NCBI GenBank assembly: GCA_963921825.1
Contig: OY997593.1
Span: 65,580,039-65,644,038 of the forward strand
Reading direction: 5' to 3'
Source: Erodium maritimum
Lineage: Eukaryota; Streptophyta; Magnoliopsida; Geraniales; Geraniaceae
DNA length: 64,000 bases
Both the position numbers and the translations under genes were made by a program. A model generated the notes under the pieces. It was not told where the DNA came from. It did not search any database and saw only the letters and a list, made by a program, of their open reading frames with translations. Of this stretch, positions 55,472 to 64,000 are shown in pieces (the first letter of the stretch is position 1; the number at the start of each line of letters is the position of its first letter).

Positions 55472-58151
55472 ATGAATTCACGTTCTTTGTCTGAGGCCGT
55501 GGACGATGACTTTGCTGAGAAGGATCCAACCGGTCGATACGTACGGGTATGCTTGAGTCTGTTTATTTTTTTTATATGTATTTCTGCTCTGCATTGGGTT
55601 TGATTAATTTGGTTGATATTGTCTTATAGTCTGTTTGGTACCCGAGAAAGCTATTCCAAAACTGTTATTTGACATTGTTTTTGCTACATCTGCTTACCTG
55701 GTGAAATTCTGTATCCTCCTATGAATTTCCATTTACACTCCCATAGCAAAATTGGATTTAGTTTGGAGCTTTTGGATTGAGCTGTTCTTATCATAATTTT
55801 TTTGTCATATAGATTAAGACTTGAGATACTGAGATCAGGAATTGTTTTAGTTGTTCCTTTCAATAACAATACAAAAACATGACTTCATGTTGGAATTATG
55901 CAGTGTCAGCACTTCATAACACAAACCAAGATAATATATATTTTTTTCGTTCTCTACTACAATAAGGTTCAAATATTTTTGTCTTTTGTGGTATTTACTG
56001 ACATGATCTCTGTTTTTTGTGTTTATTCCTTCAGTATGATGATGTTTTGGGAAGAGGAGCTTTCAAGACTGTGTAAGTTTCTTAGATCTATCTTGTTCGT
56101 TATATAAAGGGCCCATTCCAAAATTGGGAGGAACTCTAAAGTTCCGTCTTCTTTATGCTTCATGCAGATATAGAGCATTTGATGAAGCTGATGGAATTGA
56201 AGTTGCTTGGAACCAAGTTAATATTGAAGATGTGTTGCAATTACCAGAGCAGCTTGAAAGATTATATTCTGAGGTTCACCTGCTCAAATCATTGAAACAT
56301 GATAACATCATCAAGTTCTACTATTCTTGGGTGGATGACAATAACAAAACAATCAACATGATTACTGAGTTGTTCACTTCTGGGAGTTTGAGGCAGTGAG
56401 TTCCATTTTATGAACCCTCAATCCTCTTTCTATCTCGTTTGATTTCTATTTCATTCCTATTGTTTTTTGGGATGTTTTTGTTTGTAGATACCGGAGGAAG
56501 CATAAAAATGTTGATATGAAGGCCATCAAGAACTGGGCAAGGCAGATTCTTCGAGGTTTACACTATCTCCATAGCCACAATCCTCCCATTAGTCACCGAG
56601 ATCTGAAATGTGACAACATATTTGTCAATGGAAATAATGGAGAAGTTAAAATTGGAGATCTTGGATTGGCCATTGTCATGCAACAACCTACTGCCCGGAG
56701 TGTTATTGGTACTCCTGAATTCATGGCTCCAGAGCTTTATGAAGAAGAGTATAACGAGCTTGTTGACATTTATTCTTTTGGCATGTGCTTGTTGGAGATG
56801 GTCACTTGTGAATACCCATACAGTGAATGCAGAAATCCTGCTCAAATTTATAAAAAAGTTACCTCTGTAAGTACATAAGAAACCTAGAAAACCTTGTACC
56901 TTACGAATCTATTCCTCACAATGACGAGTTCTTGTTCTTGCATACATGTTGCAGGGCATAAAGCCGTCTTCCTTGGGCAAAGTGCATGATCCTGAAGTTA
57001 AGCAATTCATAGAGAAGTGTCTGGTCGAAGCATCTATGAGATTGCCTGCAGTGGAACTGTTGAAAGATCCATTCCTTGCAACTGAGAATTCAAAAGAGCC
57101 CATTCGTATTCCTCTGCAGTTACCCAATCTTAAGCCCAAATCAGTGAACTTGCCAGAGTCTCAACCTATTTCCATGGATGTGGATGTCATTGCCAACCAC
57201 AAGAAGCTTTCTGGTAGCTCTGGTGCTAAAAGCAACAATGAAGCACCTCGGTTCTTAACTATGGAACTTAAAAGAATCACTGAGAACAATGAGTTCAGGT
57301 TAAAGGGGGAGAAATCTGATGAGAACACGGTCTCGTTGACATTGCGCATTGCCGATTCACGAGGTAAGTAAATTTGTTGATCAAAAGGCTTTGTTCATTT
57401 GCTTTCAGAACAGATAATTTGATTGATTTGATCTGTATTCCTGACAGACCGAGCTAGGAATATCCATTTTGAGTTTTACCTTGATTCTGATACTGCACTC
57501 TCTATAGCTGGGGAGATGGTTGAACAACTTGAATTGTCAAATGAAGATGTGACTGTCATAGCTGATATGATACAGAACTTGATTCTGCAGCTCACACCGG
57601 GCTGGAAACATTCACTTGCAAACAATTTGTATGAGAATATTTCTAAAGAGCAACTTAATGGAAGTGTGAAGGATCGAAGCAATCCAGAGTCTAACATCTC
57701 AGATATGTCTGCTGAGTATGACACAATGATCTCAGATGCTGGTAATAACAAACCTTTAGGATCTCATGAATCCATCCATGATGAAGGCTGTAAAGAGTTG
57801 GGTGGCTATGCCTATGATTTATGTACTGATTTTGGGGCTTATGATCATAATGTTCATGAAGAGAAGAGATACGAAGATAACGGCGAATCTTTCATGAGCC
57901 AGACATCTGCAAATAACTCAGAAGTGTCGTTCTCTGATTCATTATGTGGAGGATCAAGAAATCTGAGTTTGTCAAGCTTCTGCTCTCAATCTCTAGGTGA
58001 CAAAGTTCAGTATGACGATCTGAAGCTGGAACTTGATGCAATTGATTCACAGTATCATCAATGTTTTCGGGAACTTTGCAGGATGAGGGAAGAAGCAATA
58101 GAAAATGCCAAGAAGAAGTGGGCGAGCAAGAAGAAAATATCCGTCCCTTAA
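55472..58151 (+). CDS. WNK8-like: WNK8/WNK10-like serine/threonine kinase
   Basis: Six exons: 55472-55546, 56035-56072, 56168-56395, 56488-56866, 56955-57363 and 57448-58151, giving 610 aa. The kinase domain (26-285) has GRGAFKTVY with lysine 36 in the glycine loop, while the usual VAIK lysine is Asn (EVAWNQV), the defining WNK feature. Catalytic Asp152 (SHRDLKCDN), DLG 171-173, activation loop [13 protein letters not shown] (Ser185), CEYPYSEC and IYKKVTSGIKP follow. Residues about 340-415 are the OSR1_C/PF2-like domain ([33 protein letters not shown]), then an acidic tail ending in a coiled coil. Plant WNK8/10 kinases act in sugar and G-protein signalling (RGS1 phosphorylation) and flowering; inferred from family. 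The residue before HRD is Ser rather than the usual Ile. The start was chosen as the only in-frame ATG; upstream in-frame codons begin with GTG. Confidence 0.95.
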
Positions 58152-58581
58152 TTGGATTGGTAGGGTTTTATTTTAATCGTCATAGGGCGTCCTAGGCCTA
58201 GGGTATGTTATATTTGCTTGTTCCTTGTTTGTTGCACGTAATCAATGACACCTGCCTCTATTCATTTCATGAGCTTTACAATGATGTACAAAACCAGTCT
58301 AGGGATTTCAACTGGACGAATACAAAATGATACATGATATTTGTGTTCCCGTCTTTGTTTCATATCCTACAAGACCATATAATTATATTCTGTATTGGGT
58401 ACAGATCGTGTATAATCAGATCGATCTGGTCCCCTTCCCGTTTAAGGATCTATCTCAATTTCTGAAATGCCCCTGCCCAATTTTGATCGAATCTGAAATA
58501 TTAGCCGTGTTAGAGATATCATGTCATCCCAACAGTCCTTTGTTGGCATTCAATTTCAGATGAGACGCTTTTGTGGTGTAG
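58152..58581 (+). other. WNK 3' UTR and flank
   Basis: Probable 3' UTR and downstream flank of the kinase gene, ending at a Harbinger MITE. No other gene. Confidence 0.4.
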
Positions 58582-59091
58582 GAGCATCCACATCGTCGGA
58601 TAATTTTACGACATTCTTCAGCCAACTTGTTGGACGAACTGCAAATCATCTTGTTTTCATTAGCTAACTTGTCCAACTTGTCAGGCGAATATGTCCAGTG
58701 ACCATCTTTTAGATGCAGAATATCCGTACCATTCACCAAAAAAGCTGGTCATTGGTGGAAGCTGGTGAAAGACGAACTGAAGTAGCAGTGCTGCAGATGA
58801 TGCCACCAACGATTTAATTTATGTAACTTAATTCATTATAATTTCGCTATATGTAAGTTTTGAAGTCGTTAGTTTGAATTTAAAAAGAAACATATTCATT
58901 TCCAATATTGTTTTCTCCGATTTTGAATTGATGTGTTATGTTGCACTGTTCATTGACGATTTAAATACTGTATTAACCAGAAGCTATTTCGCAAGGTGAT
59001 GAATTAGATGAAGAATTCGAAGACTCAGAAGATGAATAGTGGAATTTGGACACGACTTTGTTATAACTTGACTCACACACCATAGATGCTC
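58582..59091. mobile_element. Harbinger-type MITE related to the one at 4963
   Basis: Left end GAGCATCCACATCG and right end, read inward, GAGCATCTATGGTG form the inverted repeats; flanks are TAG and TAA, close to the 3-bp TAA preference. Near the right end (59010-59038) it reads DEEFEDSEDE followed by a stop, like the acidic C-terminus of Harbinger transposases, so it may derive from a coding element by internal deletion. Confidence 0.65.
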
Positions 59092-60180
59092 TAAAAATCC
59101 CTAGAATTTGAAAAGACATAGGGGTGGAGATCACTGAGAAACCCTGAATGGAGAATCATAATTTTAAGCAACAAAACAATCAATCTGTTGGTGAAGTGTA
59201 GTGGTGGACCAGCGAAACAAATGTAATGCACAACCAGGAATCAGATTCATATAGCTCAGCATGACAACTACAACTAGGAGGAGTGGTCCATGGATGTTGA
59301 TGTCTATGCACATAAAGTTTTGGCTTTTCAAATAAAGGTGACATGTATTAAGGCAAGCAGCAGATGCTAAGTAAAGCAAAATGCCTTCAATTCAAGCTTG
59401 GAGAATATGGATATGGATCATCTAATCCCATGCTATCTTCTTCAATGTCAATGGTAATATTACACAATACCTCTTGTTTCAAACCAGAAATAAATGTATT
59501 AACTTTACAGTTCACCACAAGCTACATGCTAGTTCTGCCAATAAAGCATTATGCAGCTAACCTACTTCTTCCTCAAACAGTAACAAAAATATGGGTTTCA
59601 TTTCATGTGCATTCCATTACATTAAAAGTCACTTAGGATCCAGGATTAATGTATGATGTATAATGTAATCAGCTTTCCTGAACAATGAAAGATCAAGCAG
59701 TAGTCAAGCGATATGATGACAGGTCAAGTTCCTTCGTTCTCATCGTATCAGCACCAGACACTGGAACTTGACTCATCGTCATAGCACAAAACTCAATGAA
59801 CCTAATGTTATGCACTCTACACCAGACACTTGAAGACGACTTTCTAAAAAATGCAGATACGTCTTTTTTGGACTTCAACTAATAATAGCATCACGACTAC
59901 TCAGCTATGAACCTTACTACTCTAAGTAAATTCAGTCAAAGGAATTTTCAGCACAGGGAAAACATATTATAGCTAAGTGAAGGCGATAAGCATATATTGT
60001 GCAAACATCATTAGGTGGAGACTATTCACAAATTTATTAACAAAATGAATAATTTCCAACAAACAAGGCACCGAGAATTCACACAGAACAATAAGGAATT
60101 ATTTTCAACAGATGAGCATTTCCCAGACAAGACGATCACACAGACACATTGTTAGACACAAATCTTCGAGGGTTCTTCTA
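59092..60180. other. YPEL 3' flank; nothing else recognised
   Basis: The part near 60180 is probably the 3' UTR of the minus-strand Yippee-like gene. Other open frames (59364-59636 plus, 59693-59878 minus) have no domain. Confidence 0.4.
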
Positions 60181-60716
60181 CTAGCTTTCCCTGACTATTC
60201 TTGACTTCTCAAGAATAAATTTTCCTTCCTTGTACTTTTGTGTTTCTTCATAAGCTCGCTCATACTTCCAACCTAAGACCTCACGGCAGTCACCACAAAA
60301 GACATCAGCAACTGTGTGGAGGCCGGTCATTAGCTGCCTGTCCTCCTTTGGACCAACCATAACATTCATTGCATGAGAGAACAAGAAGGCTCTACCATTT
60401 CTTCCCTAAACAAATGTATAAAATTATCAGGACGCTCTCAGTGCAGCCATGGCCAAATCAAGAATGCTATATATGTATACATCATACAGGGAACAAAGTT
60501 TCACCCACCTATATGCTTCACTTAATTTTCTGAACTATCAATTCATAATAGGGAACAAAGTCTATCAAGAAAAGATCGATGAATAGCAGAGAAAACCAAG
60601 AGAATCAGCATTGAGTTGTTCACCTGAAAAGTTTTAGAAATGATATCATCATGAAGAGCGACATTGTTTCTGCAATTACAGCAGCTGTACAACCTTGGTC
60701 CAACCAAGTCAGCCAT
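60181..60716 (-). CDS. YPEL: Yippee-like zinc-binding protein
   Basis: Two coding exons on the minus strand, 60716-60624 and 60405-60181, joined in phase 0, give 105 aa: [78 protein letters not shown]. The two zinc-binding pairs C12-x2-C15 and C68-x2-C71 of the Yippee/Mis18 fold are intact. It resembles the short Arabidopsis Yippee group with the [18 protein letters not shown] start. Biochemical function is poorly known; relatives are linked to protein turnover and cell division. Confidence 0.93.
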
Positions 60717-61760
60717 GGGAGATTAGCTCGAATACCAATTATCCTACTATCTCCAAGCTACTCACCAAAAATCAAAATCCTTCACCAACCAGAATTGGGT
60801 GAAAACAAAAGTAGAGCCCAAATATAGACAGCAACAAGTTGTGCACTATGAGCAATACCAATCAACCATTGCTTGACAAGATAACTGCACCAGACACAAC
60901 AAGACAGAGAGCATGGAAAGGTCAATATTCATAACCAAAATACCAAACGGTAGAAGTAGAGCAATCCAACAACTATTAGGCTTTCAACTCCGATGATGAT
61001 CACAAAAGGGATTGATTAGGACATTGTTGGTGCCAGAAACCAAACAGCACATGAGATAGACCCAATTGGGGAAGGATGCAAAGCAACAGGAAAAACCCAG
61101 AAATACAAACTAGTTTTTGAACCGAACAACACAAGGATCTAAGGATTAACAGAACAGAAAAATTGAATCCCAGTCAACCCAGAACAAAAAAAGCAAAACT
61201 TTAGAATGCTATGATTTAAATGGATCAGTTAATTTAATGATTGACGATGTTACAAACAGGGTTTTCGACGAACCTGTCGGGGGAGCCATGGCTGTGTGTA
61301 GAATCGTCGATGGCTCAGAAAGAGAGGTGAAGGAGAGAATCGTTAGGGTTCCTGTGACTGTGCGTGTGAAGCTGTGGTGTTTATCGGAGCTCGGTGGAAT
61401 CCCTGATTAGAAGATGACACAAGTGCATTGGAACCGACATGAACCGTTTTGGCCTCGCCTTCTTCCACAATTTACGAAATTGCCATAAATGTTTCTAACA
61501 CCCCATGGATGACACGGTACAAGCTTTTCTTCTTTCTCTATCGAGCGTGATGATCAATGACGAAGACAAAAGTTTGCAACAGGCCATCACATCAGCGAGC
61601 TGAGCAGGAGCCAAATTGAACAATGAGAATGAGAAGACTAGACTCTATTTGGGCCCATACTGGTCCATCCCATCTCAATGGGCCCTGCTCCATCTTCTGT
61701 GTCTCCCATCTTTTGGGCCATCGACCCAACAATTTGTACCAGACAAATATCCCCTGTTTT
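60717..61760 (-). promoter_or_regulatory. YPEL leader (probable 5' UTR intron) and promoter
   Basis: A likely 5' untranslated exon lies around 61420-61275 on the minus strand, ending CCCCGACAG|GTTCGTCG, so an intron would separate it from the coding exon. GGGCCCA at 61651-61657, TGGGCCC at 61679-61685 and TGGGCC at 61714-61719 are site II-type boxes upstream. The untranslated exon contains an ATG (ATGGCTCCCCCGACAG) whose role depends on the true splice acceptor. Confidence 0.4.
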
Positions 61761-62053
61761 TAATTCCTTCTCATAGGAAATAAGTACTGCTATTCAAGGC
61801 CGGTGGGGTAGTTTAGCAAAGAGATGTATCCGGAGAGTCTAAGAGTAATTACTGTGAGAGCTCATGCGTGAGGATCACGATGTACGATTTATGCAGTGAA
61901 TAGGATGATTCGTAGATGAGAACCTTTGAAAATGAAATGGTTCCAAAGTGAAGGGATCATGTTTGCAGAAGTGCATGTTGATTGGATAATTAATTATTAT
62001 TTTGTTGAATTTGTTTAATTCATAGAGGTAATGATATTACCACTTTAAGTGTC

Positions 62054-63219
62054 TCAAAATACAGAAAAGTGCGTCTGGTATTTGAAATCCAGAAGTTCAA
62101 ACCACGCCAGAACAGACATAGTTAGGGACTCTCGTACTAACCAGTGAGCAGCCTCGTTCGCAATTCTAGAAATAAACTCGAGTTTAACATCCTCGAGTGA
62201 CATAATAAGGGACCTACATCCTTCAACAATGCGACCCACCGGTGAGAATAGAGGGGTAGCCCCCTGGACCATCCTTACCACAAATTGGGCGTCGCTTCAG
62301 ATAATATGTCTTGACCGCCCTGAATCTCGCACCCAGAGAAGCACCTTCCATTTTGGGTACTGGTGGTGCAAGCCCAATCCGGTTTCTACCTTCCACGACC
62401 ATTGTTTTCCCATCTCTACATATCATACCCCAGCCTAGTTGGGAGGTGTCTGCAAAAACCACCACATCCACATTTAGGGACAACCAATGAGTCGGGGGGG
62501 GGGGGGTGCGTTTCCATCCTCCCCCGGTTGGGTAAACCTGAGAAGTAACTTGTGGGGTCGAACTTATATGCGTCTCTTTCCAGCTATGAATATTGCTTCT
62601 GAACATAGCATCAACCGAACCCGCCGATAGATGAGTTTGCTCCCAAACCATATCATTTCTAGCTTTCTAGATCTCCCATAGTGTTAGAGCAATTTTGCTC
62701 TTTATTTCCATTTTTGGAATAACCATTATATCAATCATTCACTGTAAGAAAGTAGTAATAGGGGAGACTAATAGAGATACATGGGAACGCTGCCACACTT
62801 CTTGAGCAAATGGACAATGGACTAATACGTGTAAGACCGTTTCACGATCCGTGGTAAAAATAGGCACTCCTCCGAAATAGGGACAATTTTGTCCGAAGGT
62901 TCGCCGCTACCTGTAAGTTACCTGAAATTTCCCTACATAGGAACACTCTGATTCGCGGTTGGATGTTCAAATACCATATGGTCGTCCATATCGATGCTAC
63001 TTGTGTTGGTACCCATCTGCCATGTAATCGAGCCAACAACCGATATCCTTCATTACAACTATACCGCCCTCGGAGGTCTCGTGTCCGGTACCACCTATCT
63101 TGTGTCGTATAATTCGGGATCGGGACGGTCAAAATTTCTGGGACAAACTCCGAGGGTATGAATATACTAACTTTCGGAATGTCCCATTCTCCTTCTTGAG
63201 TAAGAAGCTCTAAGACCAT
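62054..63219 (-). mobile_element. LINE ORF2 3' part (zf-RVT and RNase H), broken
   Basis: Minus strand: 63219-62842 carries the zf-RVT region (DLRGRYSCNEGYRLLARLHG, VASIWTTIWYLNIQPRIRVFLCRE). 62651-62223 carries the RNase H start (LNVDVVVFADTSQLGWGMICRDG), and 62281-62054 its end (IVEGCRSLIMSLEDVKLEFIS..ANEAAHWLVRE). This is the C-terminal order of plant L1 ORF2. The pieces lie in different frames with stops between the first two, and a G-run of about 13 (62493-62506) marks one shift. A 5'-truncated, dead copy related to 36744-37130. Confidence 0.85.
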
Positions 63220-63269
63220 TATGTGCCCATTTGTTAATGACCTTTGTATTTCACAAAACCTGCTATTTT

Positions 63270-63560
63270 GTCTCTTACTTGATCCAATTTATTTTACTTT
63301 CCATTACAAGCTATCATTTAAATTTTCCAAAACCAAAATCAACTCTTTTCGGAAACAGCTTAAGTAACGGATTTTAAATCGAGTGACTGTTTTATTGCTC
63401 CCTTGAGTACGATAACCGGATTTGAACCGAAATACAACTTGACGACCGGTGCGCTTGCCGCACCCTTTTTGTGGGTTAATTATCAGGGCATCAAGTTAAT
63501 GGCGTCGTTGCCGGGGATCAACTAATTTAGTTGATGGTCACGATGCGAAAGAAAAATAAG
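63270..63560 (+). other. Possible Gypsy-type leader fragment
   Basis: GACGACCGGTGCGCTTGCCGC (63451-63471) and ATGGCGTCGTTGCCGGGGA (63499-63517) resemble the conserved GGCGCCGTTGCCGGGGA segment found downstream of the 5' LTR in some plant Ty3/Gypsy elements. Nothing else of such an element is visible. Weak. Confidence 0.3.
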
Positions 63561-63701
63561 ACAACGAAAATAAAATAAAAATCTAGGACTAAACATGTCC
63601 TTCAAACACCTTGCCCACTTGTTAGAACCATAAGCCAACAAGTGGGCAAAACTACGACTTCATGAGAGAGTGTAAAAAATTGTAAATATGCTCTAATACC
63701 A

Positions 63702-64000
63702 TGTAGAATTTTAAAATATAATTTATTCTTGTTCTTGCATTACAATAAGATCATCCCTTTATATATGAATCAATTATATGCTAAATAGAAAATATTAATA
63801 CTTGGAAACATATAAATAGGAAACACAACTACTTAAAAAGCAATCCTAAATAATATCAATTACTTCGAAAAATTCCTAAGTAATATCAATTACTTTCCAT
63901 AAGGAATATTAGAATATCCTAATAATTGGTTTCTTCCTCGGGTTTAGGGTTGGTGGCAACGACTTGCATTCACTAGATCCGAGAATCCCATTGTTCCACT
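63702..64000 (-). repeat. Copia 5' LTR (partial) with primer-binding site
   Basis: On the minus strand the LTR ends ..TTCTACA at 63702 and is followed by TGGTATTAGAGC (about 63701-63690), the initiator Met-tRNA primer-binding site of Copia elements. The LTR runs beyond the right edge of the window. Only about 100 bp of internal leader is visible before unrelated sequence, so the element is truncated. Confidence 0.7.

Noticed and set aside
22846-61760. A functional gene cluster among the host genes
   Set aside because: Products belong to unrelated processes and lie on mixed strands with independent promoters.
1-64000. CRISPR array, operon, riboswitch or rRNA genes
   Set aside because: None seen; the sequence is eukaryotic nuclear DNA. 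The 54-bp and 32-bp arrays have no spacers.

Overview
This window looks like nuclear DNA from a flowering plant, most likely a eudicot. The genes are intron-rich with GT..AG borders and encode plant-type proteins (a WNK kinase with the plant/WNK lysine arrangement, an ALMT malate channel family member, a LONESOME HIGHWAY-type bHLH, a PUX10-like protein). The spaces between them are AT-rich and filled with plant transposable elements (Copia, LINE, hAT, PIF/Harbinger, CACTA, MITEs). I could not fix the species from the sequence.

Layout. 1-5.6 kb is a pile of elements: a decayed minus-strand Copia whose LTR runs off the left edge, a 2.1 kb CACTA element holding a long-inverted-repeat MITE and a SINE-like tRNA head, and a Harbinger MITE that has itself been hit by a hAT MITE (both with visible target-site duplications). 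6.2-8.4 kb is an ORM/ORMDL gene on the minus strand. 10.6-13 kb is a LINE carrying only ORF1, with a poly-A tail and a possible 7-bp duplication. 14.5-22 kb has no recognisable host gene, only eroded Harbinger-like sequence, a long TTG/TTC microsatellite and a small inverted-repeat element.

22.8-29.6 kb holds two plus-strand host genes, an LHW-type bHLH (10 exons, 688 aa) and an ALMT (6 exons, 452 aa). A very young Tork/Tnt1-type Copia element (29723-34680, two near-identical 403-bp LTRs, AACTT duplications) sits 147 bp after the ALMT stop. 36.7-42.8 kb is again nested elements: a LINE 3' end, and a Harbinger element with a decayed Myb/SANT-like ORF1 split by a 2.5 kb LTR-like insertion.

43.3-49.4 kb holds ZNHIT2 and a PUX10-like UBX gene head to tail. 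50.35 kb is a tRNA-Val(AAC). A 1.2 kb hAT element with a perfect 8-bp duplication follows. 55.5-58.2 kb is a WNK8/10-like kinase (6 exons, 610 aa) and 60.2-60.7 kb a Yippee-like gene on the minus strand. The right edge carries a LINE 3' end (zf-RVT plus RNase H) and the start of a minus-strand Copia LTR.

The host genes do not form a pathway: sphingolipid control, transcription, anion transport, RNP assembly, ERAD/lipid-droplet work and signalling lie side by side, as is usual in plants. Four of them share TGGGCC/GGCCCA boxes upstream. I found no clearly new biological system. The best leads are an in-frame candidate cassette exon in the PUX10-like gene, the ORF1-only LINE, the multi-level element nests and the short uORFs in the bHLH and WNK leaders. 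All gene models are read by eye from splice consensus and protein-family similarity, without transcript evidence.
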